From Caldovatus sediminis (lineage in GTDB: Bacteria; Pseudomonadota; Alphaproteobacteria; Acetobacterales; Acetobacteraceae), in assembly GCF_014644455.1 (NCBI RefSeq), contig NZ_BMKS01000006.1, positions 1 through 64,000 on the forward strand: 64,000 bases of DNA, written 5' to 3'. The notes under the pieces are model-generated. The model saw nothing but the letters and a program-made list of their open reading frames with translations, had not been told where the DNA came from and made no database searches. This document shows positions 29,748-38,547 of this stretch, piece after piece (the first letter of the stretch is position 1; the number at the start of each line of letters is the position of its first letter). A program made the translations under genes and the position numbers.

Positions 29748-30833
29748 ATGAGGCGCGCGGCGCCCCCTGGGGGAGCGGCCGCCGTGGCGGGCGGCGCGCC
29801 GCCTCCCTTCGTGGCCGAGGCCGCGCGCGGGGCCTCGGCGGCGGGGACGCCGCGCTACGGCACCTTCTCGCGCGGGATCGCGACCCTGCCCGGCCTTGCC
29901 GCCTTCCTGCCCGGCGGCCCCGCGGCGATGCTGCGGCTGCGGCCGCGGGCGGACGAGGCGGCGGGGCTCACCGCGCTGCTCGGCTGGGGACGCAAGCCGA
30001 GCGCGGCGCGCGCGCAGGGCTTCGCGGCGCGGCATCGCCGCCCCTACTGGTCGCTCGAGGACGGTTTCCTGCGCATGCCCGGCCCGCCGGGACGCCCCGC
30101 CGGCCCGCCGCTGTCCCTGCTGCTCGACCGGGAGGGCGTATACTATGATGCCTACGCACCCTCGGAGCTGGAGGCGCTGCTGCGCGAGGCGCCGCTCGGC
30201 GCCGACGCGGCGCTGATGGCGCGAGCGGCCGCGGCACTGGGGCGCTGGCTGGCGCTCGGCCTCTCGAAGTACCTGCCGCGCCCGCGGGAGGGTCGGCCGC
30301 GCGGCGGCGCGGCGGTGCTGGTGCTGGGGCAGGCGCCGGGCGACCTTTCCCTCTCGCTGGGGATGGCCGAGACATGGGGCCCGGCCGCGCTCTGCCATCT
30401 GGCGGCCGCCGAGAACCCGGGGGCGCGCGTCGTCTACCGGCTGCATCCGGACGTCGTGCACGGGCTGCGCCCGCCGCCCGGGGACCTCGCCCTGGTGCGG
30501 CGCTGCGCCGTGATCGACGCCTCCGGCGGGCCGCTGCCGGAGGCGCTGGCAGAGGCGCGGCGCGTGTACTGCGCGACCTCGCTCGCCGGCTTCGAGGCGC
30601 TGCTGCGCGGCATCCCCGTCACCGTGACCGGACTGCCGTTCTGGGCCGGCTGGGGCGCAGCGGACGAGCGCGCCACGGCGCCGGCGCGCCGCGGGGTGCG
30701 GCGCAGCCCGCTCGAGATCTTCGCGGCCGCCTTCCTGCTCTATCCGCTCTATCGCGACCCCCGGAGCGGGCGGCCGCTCGCCTTCGAGGAGGCGCTGGAG
30801 ATCGTCGCCGCGGCCCGGCGGCGCGGAGCGTGA
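29748..30833 (+). CDS. Stand-alone KpsC N-domain-type Kdo transferase
   Basis: A 361-residue protein corresponding to one KpsC glycosyltransferase domain, and resembling the N-domain more than the C-domain. It opens with YGTFSRGIATLPGLAAFL, then LLGWGRKPSAARA, YWSLEDGFLRM (100-110), LGQAPGDLSLS, RLHPD (231-235), ATSLAGFEALLRG and LPFWAGWGAADE. All motifs missing from the first half of the 718-residue KpsC at 21760-23916 are present. The two proteins therefore look like a split KpsC, each supplying one Kdo transferase activity for the capsule linker. The ATG at 29748 is the most conservative choice. The gene ends the plus-strand capsule operon. Confidence 0.85.
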   Translation: MRRAAPPGGAAAVAGGAPPPFVAEAARGASAAGTPRYGTFSRGIATLPGLAAFLPGGPAAMLRLRPRADEAAGLTALLGWGRKPSAARAQGFAARHRRPYWSLEDGFLRMPGPPGRPAGPPLSLLLDREGVYYDAYAPSELEALLREAPLGADAALMARAAAALGRWLALGLSKYLPRPREGRPRGGAAVLVLGQAPGDLSLSLGMAETWGPAALCHLAAAENPGARVVYRLHPDVVHGLRPPPGDLALVRRCAVIDASGGPLPEALAEARRVYCATSLAGFEALLRGIPVTVTGLPFWAGWGAADERATAPARRGVRRSPLEIFAAAFLLYPLYRDPRSGRPLAFEEALEIVAAARRRGA

Positions 30834-30920
30834 GGGGCGACGCCGGCCGGACCGTGCCCTTGCACGGCGTCCCGCGGGGCGGGATGGTCCCGATCGGCGA
30901 AAGCGAGGAGGGACCGGCGC

Positions 30921-31601
30921 ATGTTCGTCGAGCAACGCATCTACACCGCCCATCCCGGCAAGCTGCCGGCCTGGCTGCAGCTCTACGAGGCCGAGGCGGC
31001 GCCGGTCTCGGCGCGCCACATGGGGCCGCTGCTCGGCTTCTTCACCACCGAGTTCGGCCCGCTCAACAAGGCGGTCTTCTTCCGCGCCTACGACGACATC
31101 GACGACCGCGCGAGGGGCATGGCGGCGCGCGAGGCCGATCCGGCCTGGACCGCGTTCCGCCAGAAGTCGGCCGCGCTCGGCGCGCTGCGCGAGCAGGAGG
31201 CGAAGCTGCTCAAGACCACCGCCTTCTCGCCGATCCGGAAGGCGGGCCAGCCCTTCGAGCGCCGGATCGGCGGCACGACGATGATCGTGGACCACCGCAC
31301 CTACGACTTCCACCCGGGCAAGGCGAACGCCTGGATCGAGGCGTACGAGACGCTCGCTCTGCCGGTGCAGACGAGGCACCTCGGCCAGCTCCTCCTGTTC
31401 GCCGTGACCGAGTGCGGGCCGATCAACCAGGCGGTGTTCATGTGGGCCTATGAGGGCCTCGGCGACCGCGATCGCCGCCGCGCCGCCATGGCCGCCGACC
31501 CGGGCTGGGCGGAGTTCGTGAAGGCCACCGCCGGGATCGGGGCGCTGAAGCAGCAGACCAACATGATCCTGAAGCCGACCGCCTTCTCGCCGATCCGCTG
31601 A
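30921..31601 (+). CDS. NIPSNAP-family protein with two repeats
   Basis: A 226-residue protein made of two copies of the NIPSNAP ferredoxin-like domain. Repeat 1 (about 1-108) begins VEQRIYTAHPGKLPAWLQLY and ends KTTAFSPIR; repeat 2 (about 120-226) begins VDHRTYDFHPGKANAWIEAY and ends KPTAFSPIR. The repeats keep LGFFTTEFGPLNKAVFFRAY against LLFAVTECGPINQAVFMWAY. NIPSNAP proteins are small dimeric alpha/beta barrels, sometimes placed in degradation operons, with no established bacterial reaction. The ATG follows GAGGAGGGACCG. The next gene downstream is a decayed URO-D-like gene, so the original operon may be partly lost. Confidence 0.9.
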   Translation: MFVEQRIYTAHPGKLPAWLQLYEAEAAPVSARHMGPLLGFFTTEFGPLNKAVFFRAYDDIDDRARGMAAREADPAWTAFRQKSAALGALREQEAKLLKTTAFSPIRKAGQPFERRIGGTTMIVDHRTYDFHPGKANAWIEAYETLALPVQTRHLGQLLLFAVTECGPINQAVFMWAYEGLGDRDRRRAAMAADPGWAEFVKATAGIGALKQQTNMILKPTAFSPIR

Positions 31602-31716
31602 CACGACGGCGCGGGCGGGCCGGCGCGCCCGCCCGTCCGTCCTTTGCGGGGAGGGGCGATTCGGTACGCCGCCGCACGCTGCCGGCCCGCGCCGCCACCG
31701 CCCCGGCCTCGCGGCC

Positions 31717-32243
31717 ATGCTCGCGGCCGTGTGCGGCACGGCGTGCGCGTACATGCGGGTGATGCGCGCAACCGGGTGCGACGCGGCGTTCTTCTCGATC
31801 AACGGCGCGATCGTGCCGCCGAACCCGCGCGGCGTCGACCAGGCGACCTTCCGTGCCTTCCTGCGGCCCTGCGCCCGGCGCATGCCGGAGGGATGGAGGG
31901 CATGGCGCGCGTCCTGCACGTCCACGGCATGGGCGTGGACGTGACGCGGGTACTCGACCACCCGTGCGAGGCGATCCCGGTCAGCGACCGGCTGCCGGGC
32001 GATCCCTCGACCCGCGCGCTGCGGGCGATGACGCCGCGCTGCCCGATGGGCGGCGTGCACGCGATGGCGATCGCCGAGCGCTCCATCCCGGCGACGCGGG
32101 CCGAGGGGCGCGACGCGATCGCGCAGAACGGCGGGGTGCGGAACCTCATCGTCCCACCGGGCTGCACCATCCCGACCCAGACGCCGACGGCGGCGCTGCG
32201 GGCGGTGGTGGAGGAGGCGAAGGCGCTGGCGGCGGCCGCCTAG
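31717..32243 (+). pseudogene. Frameshifted, truncated URO-D-family gene
   Basis: Remnant of a uroporphyrinogen-decarboxylase-family protein. The first frame gives GCDAAFFSINGAIVPPNPRG and DQATFRAFLRP. Around 31880-31905 the reading must change frame to continue as EGMARVLHVHGMGVD, then RAMTPRCPMGGVHAMAIAER and GGVRNLIVPPGCTIPTQTPT, the usual end of the family. About the first 150 residues of a normal 340-residue protein are missing or unreadable. These relatives are often methyltransferases for corrinoid systems rather than heme enzymes. Its stop overlaps the stop of the convergent nuclease gene. A single base error cannot restore it because of the missing N terminus. Confidence 0.75.
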
Positions 32244-33841
32244 GCCGTCTCGATCGCCTGGCGCAGGCGGCGCAGCAGCGCCTCGCGCGCCGCGTCGTCC
32301 GGCGCGTCGTCCAGCGCGCGCTCGATCGAGAGCAGCAGCGCGGCGCGCTCGTTGTGCCAGTCGGGGCGGCCGAGGCGCTCCGCATCGCCGCGACGGCGGC
32401 CCTGGACGGGGAGGCGGACCGGCGGCGCGCCGGGCGGCAGTTCGAACGCCTCGTCGAGCGTCGGGCGCAGGATCGCCGGTTCGGGCACGACGCCGCGGCC
32501 GGCGACGCGCTTCGCCAGCCCCTCGATCGCCTGCGGCTCGCCGTGCACGAGGAAAACGCCGCCGCGCACCGGTCCGCGCGCCTGGATCCAGCGGCCGAGC
32601 TCCGGCGCGTCGGCGTGGCCCGAGTAGTCGGTGATCTCGGCCATTCGCGCGGCCACCTTCACCGTGTCGCCCTGGATGCGCACGGCGGTGGCGCCATCGC
32701 GCAGCAGGCGGCCGAGCGTGCCCTCGGCCTGAAAGCCGACGAACAGCACCGTCGCGCGCGGATCGGGGAGCCAGTTGCGCAGGTGGTGGCGGATGCGTCC
32801 CGCCTCGCACATGCCGCTGCCGGCGATGACGACGTGGAAGCCCTCCTCGAGCGCAATGGCGCGGCTCTGCTCGCCGGATTCGGTGAAGCGCAGCCGCGGC
32901 GAGCGGAGCGCGCGGGACAGCGCCGCGCCCTCCTCCAGCGCGGCGGCGTGGCGGAGGAAGATCCGGGTCGCCCGGATCGCGAGCGGGCTGTCGAGGTAGA
33001 TCGGCGCCTGCGGCACCTGGCCCGCGTCCATCAGCGTGACCAGGTCCCACATCACCTCCTGCGCCCGCTCCACCGCGAAGGCGGGCACGAGCAGCGCGCC
33101 GCCGCGGCGGGCCGCCTCGCGCACGATTCCGGCGAGCCGGGCGCGGCGCTCCTCGGCCGGGCCGCAATGGCGGTCCTCGTCGCCATAGGTGGATTCGCAG
33201 ATGACGTGGTCCACGCCCTCCGGCCCCTGCGGGTCGGCCTGCAGCACCGAGCAGTCCGGACCGAGGTCGCCGGAGACGAGGACGCGCGTCGGCGGCGCGC
33301 CGCCGGGGACGGAGAATTCCAGCTCGATCGAGGCGGAGCCGAGCATGTGTCCGGCGTTCCAGTAGCGGGCGCGCACGCCCTCCGCGGGCTCGATCCAGTC
33401 GTCGAGCTCCACCGCGCGGAACTGCTCGATCACGCGCACGGCGTCGGCGGCGGTGTAGATCGGCGTGACCGGCCCCGTGCCGCCGCGGCGGCGGTTGCGG
33501 CGGTTCAGCGCCTCGACCTCCATCTCCTGGATGTGGCCGGCATCCGGCAGCAGGACGGAGCAGAGGTCGCGGGTGGCGCGCGTCGCGTGGATCGGGCCGC
33601 CGAAGCCGGCCTTGGCGAGCTTCGGCAGGAGGCCCGAGTGGTCGATGTGCGCGTGGGTGAGCAGCACGAAGTCGAGCCCCCGCGGCTCGAAGGGGAAGGG
33701 CTCGTAGTTCAGCGCCTTCAGGGACTTCGGTCCCTGGAACATGCCGCAGTCCACGAGGAAGCGCACGCCGGCCGCCTCGAACAGCAGGGAAAGGCCGGTC
33801 ACGGTGCGCGCCGCGCCGCAGACCCGCAGGGTGACCGACAC
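32240..33841 (-). CDS. Beta-CASP MBL-fold RNA/nucleic acid hydrolase
   Basis: A 533-residue metallo-beta-lactamase protein with beta-CASP and RMMBL regions. Motif 2 is H63-A-H65-I-D67-H68, with WNAGHMLGSASIEL and VSGDLGPD supplying the next metal ligands and ITDYSGHADAPELGRW the C-terminal RMMBL histidine. Relatives include bacterial YSH1/CPSF73-like nucleases that cut RNA. About 75 extra residues follow the fold and contain a charged helix. The GTG at 33841 follows GGAAGGGGGC. The gene is divergent from the frameshifted Bug receptor. Exact substrate is unknown; ribonuclease activity is a family-based guess. Confidence 0.88.
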   Translation of the reverse strand: MSVTLRVCGAARTVTGLSLLFEAAGVRFLVDCGMFQGPKSLKALNYEPFPFEPRGLDFVLLTHAHIDHSGLLPKLAKAGFGGPIHATRATRDLCSVLLPDAGHIQEMEVEALNRRNRRRGGTGPVTPIYTAADAVRVIEQFRAVELDDWIEPAEGVRARYWNAGHMLGSASIELEFSVPGGAPPTRVLVSGDLGPDCSVLQADPQGPEGVDHVICESTYGDEDRHCGPAEERRARLAGIVREAARRGGALLVPAFAVERAQEVMWDLVTLMDAGQVPQAPIYLDSPLAIRATRIFLRHAAALEEGAALSRALRSPRLRFTESGEQSRAIALEEGFHVVIAGSGMCEAGRIRHHLRNWLPDPRATVLFVGFQAEGTLGRLLRDGATAVRIQGDTVKVAARMAEITDYSGHADAPELGRWIQARGPVRGGVFLVHGEPQAIEGLAKRVAGRGVVPEPAILRPTLDEAFELPPGAPPVRLPVQGRRRGDAERLGRPDWHNERAALLLSIERALDDAPDDAAREALLRRLRQAIETA

Positions 33842-33953
33842 CGTTCGCCCCCTTCCGCCGTTCGTTGCGATGCTAGGCCCGGGCCGGTGGCCGCTTCAAG
33901 CGGCCCCGCCGCGGCGCTAGGCTGGCGCCGGGAACGAGGAGGGGAACGTCGCC

Positions 33954-34923
33954 ATGACACTCGGCAGGCGCTCGGCGCTCGGCGCCACGCTCGGCACGAT
34001 CGCCGCGGTGCCCGCCGCGCGGGCGCAGGCGCAGGACTGGCCGAGCCGGCCGGTGCGGATCGTCGTGCCGACCGGCGCCGGGGGCATCACCGACATCCTC
34101 GCGCATCGTGGCGCAGCGCCTGTCCGAGCGCCTCGGGCAGCAGTTCGTCGTGGACAACCGGCCGGGCGCGAGCGGCGTCATCGGCAGCGAGCACGTCGCC
34201 CGCTCGCGGCCCGACGGCTATACGCTGCTCATGGTGTTCCCGAGCCATCCCGTGAACCCCTCGCTCAAGCGGAGCCTGCCCTACGACACCGAGCGAGACT
34301 TCGCGCCGGTGACGATGGTGACGATGGTCACGCCGGTGCTGGTCGTGCCCCCGGACCTGCCGGCGCGGAACGTCTCCGAGCTGGTCGCGCTGGCGCGGCG
34401 CGAGCGGCTGAACTTCGCCTCGGTCGGCGTCGGCAGTCTCGGGCACCTGACCGCGGAGCTGTTCCGGATCAGCGCCGGCATCGAGCTCGTCCACATCCCG
34501 TTCCGCTCCGTTCCCGACGCGCAGACGGCGCTGCTGCGCCGCGAGGTGGCGATGTTCTTCGACACGCCGAGCACCGCGGTGCCCATGGTGGGCGACGGGC
34601 GGCTGCGCGCCCTGGCGGTGGGCACCGCGCGGCGTTCGCCGGCGATGCCGGAGGTGCCGACCCTGGCCGAATCCGGCGTGCCGGACTTCGACGTGTTCGG
34701 CTGGAACGGCATCCTCGCCCCCGCCGGCACGCCACGGCCGATCATCGGGCGCCTGAACGCTGCGATCCACGCGGTGCTGCGCGAGCCGGAGGTGGCGCGC
34801 CAGCTCGCCGAGCAGGGCGCCGAGCCGGCGCCGAACAGCCCGGAGGAGTTCGCCGCGCGCATCTCCGCCGACATCGCCAAATGGGCCCGCGCGGTGCGCG
34901 AGGCCGGCATCCGGCCCGGGTAG
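33954..34923 (+). pseudogene. Bug-type receptor gene with a frameshift
   Basis: A tripartite-tricarboxylate receptor gene broken by one frameshift. The ATG at 33954, with a GAGGAGGGG site, opens a signal peptide (LGRRSALGATLGTIAAVPAA) and the mature start WPSRPVRIVVPTGAGGITDI. At about 34100-34106 the reading shifts; relative to the expected D-I-L-A-R-I-V-A-Q, two bases are missing. It then runs cleanly in another frame from AQRLSERLGQQFVVDNRPGA to the stop. Everything after the shift is normal, including NFASVGVGSLGHLTAELF and PDFDVFGWNGILAPAGTP. A recent mutation or a sequencing error is therefore likelier than old decay. Function would match the other Bug receptors here. Confidence 0.85.
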
Positions 34924-34934
34924 GAGCGACGCGC

Positions 34935-35747
34935 ATGCCCCGCCACCGCGTCGCGCCCGACTGCGAGCTGTTCTACCGCGACGAGTGCTTCGCCGACCCC
35001 TGGGAGGCGCCGGCGAACGCGTTGCTGCTGCACGGCAACGCCGAGAGCGGCGAGGCGTGGAACGCCTGGATGCCGCTGCTCGGGCGGCGCTTCCGCGTGG
35101 TGCGGCCGGACATGCGCGGCTTCGGCCGCTCGACGCCGATGCCGCGCGACCACGCCTGGTCGGTGGACGGGATCGTCGCCGACTACGTCGCGCTCGCCGA
35201 CGCGGTCGGGCTCGACCGCTTCCATCTGATCGCGGCGAAGGTGGCGGGGCCGCTCGCCATCCGCCTCGCGGCGCGGCATCCGGCGCGCGTGCGCAGCCTG
35301 GTGCTGCTCGGCACGCTGGTCTCCGGCCGGGAATCGCTCGGCGACCGCCACGCCGCCCGGATGGCGCACATCGAGCGGCACGGCGTGGAGAGCTGGGCGC
35401 GCTGGACCATGCCCGGCCGCCTCGGCAGCGCCGCGCCGCCGGCGATGGTGGAGGGCTGGGCGAGGCTGATGGGCGCGACCCCGCTCTCGACCCAGCTCGG
35501 CTTCATCGGCGCGGTGCCGTCCATCGACGTGCGCGACGACCTCGCGCGCATCGCCTGCCCGACGCTGGTGGTGACGACGGACGGCAGCGGCCTCGGCTCG
35601 GTCGAGGCGACGCGCGAATGGCAGCGCGCGATCGCGAGCTCCGAGCTGATGGTGGTGCCCGGCGATTCCTACCACGTCGCGGCGACGCACGCGGAGCTCT
35701 GCGCGCGCGCCGCGCTCGACTTCATAGCGCGGCGCGCGGCGGGCTGA
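34935..35747 (+). CDS. Alpha/beta-hydrolase-fold protein with Lys at nucleophile site
   Basis: A 270-residue alpha/beta-hydrolase-fold protein. The oxyanion-side motif LLHGNAESGEAW, the DMRGFGRS loop, the acid D216 in VVTTDGSG and H247 in PGDSYHVAA align with normal members. The nucleophile elbow, usually G-x-S-x-G, reads H-L-I-A-A-K102-V-A-G, so lysine replaces the catalytic serine. The enzyme cannot work by the usual serine mechanism. It may be a lyase, decarboxylase, cofactor-free oxygenase or non-enzymatic binder. It starts 11 bases after the Bug receptor gene and probably shares its transcript. Confidence 0.85.
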   Translation: MPRHRVAPDCELFYRDECFADPWEAPANALLLHGNAESGEAWNAWMPLLGRRFRVVRPDMRGFGRSTPMPRDHAWSVDGIVADYVALADAVGLDRFHLIAAKVAGPLAIRLAARHPARVRSLVLLGTLVSGRESLGDRHAARMAHIERHGVESWARWTMPGRLGSAAPPAMVEGWARLMGATPLSTQLGFIGAVPSIDVRDDLARIACPTLVVTTDGSGLGSVEATREWQRAIASSELMVVPGDSYHVAATHAELCARAALDFIARRAAG

Positions 35748-35750
35748 GCG

Positions 35751-36599
35751 TCAGCCGAGCGACCAGCGTCCGCGCTCGACCGTCGAGAGGAAGGAGGCGA
35801 CGGCCTCGTTGAAGGCCGCCGGCTCCTCGAGGTTGATCGCATGCCCGGTGCGCGGCGCGACCCAGAGGCCGCAGTTCGGCAGGGTCTGCTTGAGGAACAG
35901 GTTGGCCTCCAGGCAGGGCGTGTCCTCGTCGCCCACGGCGAGCAGCGTCGGGACCTGCAGCGCCCTGAGGTCCTGCTCCCAGTCGAAGATCGAATCGCGC
36001 ATCCCCTGGTAGCGCCTCATGGTCATTCCGGTCCCGAGGCCGGAACGGGTGCGCAGCCGCGCCATGTACTCCGCCCAGCCGCGCGGGTTCTTCTTCTTGA
36101 GCTGGATGCGCGTCGGGCCGTGGCCGGTCTCTTCGGCGTGGGCGCCGTCCCAGCCGTCGCGGGTCAGCGCGTCGCCGCGCGCGGCGCAGGTGCGCCGGAA
36201 CTCCTCCCGCGCCGCGGCGGAGCGCGTCGAGCCGGAGCCGACGCCCGCGAGCACCAGCGCGCTCGCCCTGCCCGGATTGCGCAGGGCGAAGAGCAGGGAG
36301 GCGAAGGAGCCCATCGAGCAGCCGACGAGGTGCGCGCGCTCCACCCCGCAATGGCGCATCACCGCGCCGATGTCGGCGGCCGCGAAGTCCTGGCCGTAGA
36401 GCCGCTCGTCCTCCGGCACGTCGGACGGCGGATAGCCGCGCGCGGCGAAGGCGATGCAGCGGTACTCGCGCCCGAACCACTGCACCTGCGCCTCCCACTC
36501 GCGGTGGTCGGCGCCGAACTCGTGCACGAAGACGATCGGATAGCCGGTGCCGGTCTCCTCGTAGTAGAGCCGGACGCCGTCGGACAGGGCGTAGGGCAT
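35751..36599 (-). CDS. Alpha/beta hydrolase
   Basis: A 282-residue alpha/beta hydrolase. The nucleophile elbow is G-C-S95-M-G-S, with FVHEFGADHREWE as the oxyanion region, ARGYPPSD as the cap entry, D in LLAVGDEDTPC and H in APRTGHAINLEEP completing the triad. The cap region contains an unusual lysine/asparagine-rich RIQLKKKNPRGWAEYM. Family members cleave esters, enol-lactones or C-C bonds. It is convergent with the lysine-variant hydrolase gene, whose stop is only four bases away. The ATG at 36599 is the first with a conserved N terminus (MPYALSDGVRLYYEETG). The amidase gene lies upstream on the same strand. Confidence 0.92.
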   Translation of the reverse strand: MPYALSDGVRLYYEETGTGYPIVFVHEFGADHREWEAQVQWFGREYRCIAFAARGYPPSDVPEDERLYGQDFAAADIGAVMRHCGVERAHLVGCSMGSFASLLFALRNPGRASALVLAGVGSGSTRSAAAREEFRRTCAARGDALTRDGWDGAHAEETGHGPTRIQLKKKNPRGWAEYMARLRTRSGLGTGMTMRRYQGMRDSIFDWEQDLRALQVPTLLAVGDEDTPCLEANLFLKQTLPNCGLWVAPRTGHAINLEEPAAFNEAVASFLSTVERGRWSLG

Positions 36600-36682
36600 C
36601 GCGCTTCCTCCCCGCTGCTCGCCGCTCGCGCCAGGGTGCGGGCCGCCTGGCGGGCGGTCAAGCGACGCGGTGCGCGGCAGGT

Positions 36683-38341
36683 TCAGCCCGGTGCGGGGAA
36701 GCGGAAGACGCTCGCCGGCTCCTCGCCGAAGTCGCGCGCGCGGCGCAGGCGCGATCGCATCGCCTCGACGTGCGGGGCGGCGGCGGCGAGGTGGGCGAAC
36801 TGCCGCTCGTTCAGCGTCAGCCCGGCGCGCCGTGCGGCGGCCATCAGCGCGTCGCGCTCCGCCTGGCCGAGCTCCACCGGCGGCGGATCGGGCACGGGCG
36901 GCAGGGCGGTGGAGAATTCCGCCTTCGGGTCGAGCTGCGGCCGGCGCCGGCGCCACGGCGTCGCGCGCTCATAGGCGTAGGCGATGCGCAGCACGGTCGC
37001 GTCCTCGAACGGCCGGCCGACGATCTGCATGGCGAGGGGGAGGCCGCCCGCGGTGAAGCCGATGCACTGGACGAGCGCCGGGCCGCCGAGGACGTTGAAG
37101 GGCGTCGCGATCGAGGGCTTCCGCCAGAACATCTCCGTCCGCCAGGCGCCGAGCGGCGAGGCGGGGCCCGGCGCGGCGCAGACGAAGGCGTCGAAGCGCG
37201 CGTAGAGCGGCGTCATCTCCGCGATCATCGCGCGCCGCTCGCGCTGGGACTGCACGTAGTCGGACGAGTCGAGCAGCACGGCGGCGAGGACGCGGCCGAG
37301 GAAGTCCTCGCCGAACTCGCCGGGGCGGCGGCGCAGGTCCTCGGCGTGGACGGCGAACAGCTCGCTCTCGGCGCCGACGATCTTCACGTCGTAATAGGCC
37401 TGCGCCGGGCGGATGCGCGCCTCCGCGAGCTCGGCGCCGAGGCCGCGCAGCACGGACAGCGCCTCCTCGAGCGCCGCCTGCGCCTCCGGCGCGATCGGCA
37501 CGTCCTCCTCGTGCAGGTGGCGGAGCACGCCGATGCGCAGGCCGCGGATGCCGCTGGCGAGGCCGCTGCGGTAGTCGGGCACCGGCCGGCCGGCGCTCGC
37601 CGGATCCTTCGGGTCGTAGCCGGCGAGGGCCTGCAGCAGGATCGCGCAGTCCTCGACGGTCCAGGCCATCGGGCCGACATGGTCATAGCTGTAGGAGTTC
37701 GCCATCACCCCGTGCCGGCTGAGCAGCCCGTAGGTCGGCTTGAGGCCGACCAGGCCGCACATCGCCGAGGGGTTGCGCACCGAGCCGCCGGTGTCCGAAC
37801 CCAGGGCGCCGAGCGCGAGCCCCGCCGCGACCGCCGCACCGGAGCCGGACGAGGAGCCGCCGGTCGCATAGTCGCGGTTCCAGGGGTTGCGCGCCGGCGG
37901 CCAGGGCAGGTCGAAGGAGGGGCCGCCATGGGCGAATTCGTGCGTGGCCAGCTTGCCGAGCAGCACGGCGCCCGACTCGTGCAGCTTGCGCACCACCGTC
38001 GCGTCCTCGCGCGGCACGAAGTCGGCGCAGATCCTCGAATGGCCGGTGGTGCGGATGCCGGCGGTGCAGAAGATGTCCTTCAGCGCGACAGGGATGCCGT
38101 GCAGCGCGCCGAGGTGGCGCCCCGCCATGATCTCCTCCTCCGCCTTGCGCGCGGCGTCGAGCGCGCGGTCGGCGGTGACGAGGAGGTAGGCGTTGATCTG
38201 CGGGTCCAGCGCCTCGATGCGCGCGAGCAGGGCGCGGGTCAGCTCGACCGGCGAGAGCTGGCGGCGGGCGATCAGGCGCGCCGCCTCGGCGATGGAGAGG
38301 AAATGCGGCTCGCTCGTGCTCGGCGGCGTCGTGTCGGGCAT
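36683..38341 (-). CDS. Amidase-signature family hydrolase
   Basis: A 552-residue amidase of the Ser-cisSer-Lys class. K88 in GIPVALKDI, the glycine/serine-rich GGSSSGSGAAVAAGLALGAL (from residue 161) and the nucleophile S187 in SDTGGSVRNPS form the catalytic centre. It lacks any GatB/GatC partner nearby and is longer than GatA, so it is a catabolic amidase or hydrolase. About 70 C-terminal residues contain a small extra helical region with LTLNERQFAHLAAAAPHVEA, as often found in AtzE/biuret-type or N-carbamoyl hydrolases, though that parallel is tentative. Start ATG at 38341. The gene is divergent from an MBL hydrolase and followed by an alpha/beta hydrolase gene. Confidence 0.92.
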   Translation of the reverse strand: MPDTTPPSTSEPHFLSIAEAARLIARRQLSPVELTRALLARIEALDPQINAYLLVTADRALDAARKAEEEIMAGRHLGALHGIPVALKDIFCTAGIRTTGHSRICADFVPREDATVVRKLHESGAVLLGKLATHEFAHGGPSFDLPWPPARNPWNRDYATGGSSSGSGAAVAAGLALGALGSDTGGSVRNPSAMCGLVGLKPTYGLLSRHGVMANSYSYDHVGPMAWTVEDCAILLQALAGYDPKDPASAGRPVPDYRSGLASGIRGLRIGVLRHLHEEDVPIAPEAQAALEEALSVLRGLGAELAEARIRPAQAYYDVKIVGAESELFAVHAEDLRRRPGEFGEDFLGRVLAAVLLDSSDYVQSQRERRAMIAEMTPLYARFDAFVCAAPGPASPLGAWRTEMFWRKPSIATPFNVLGGPALVQCIGFTAGGLPLAMQIVGRPFEDATVLRIAYAYERATPWRRRRPQLDPKAEFSTALPPVPDPPPVELGQAERDALMAAARRAGLTLNERQFAHLAAAAPHVEAMRSRLRRARDFGEEPASVFRFPAPG

Positions 38342-38547
38342 TCCCGGCTCCCCGTGGATGCCGGCTGCCCTGGCACCGCGCCCGGTGGCACCGGCAGGGC
38401 CGGATTGATTCTTCCGGCCCGGGCTGGAACGCTATGCGGCGGGCGCGGCCCGGGTCAACCTCGCGCCCGTGCACCGATCGCGACCGTTGCGGCGCAGGCG
38501 GCGCGGCCGCGCCGTCGGCCTGCCCGCGCGCCAGTCCGGAGAGTTGC

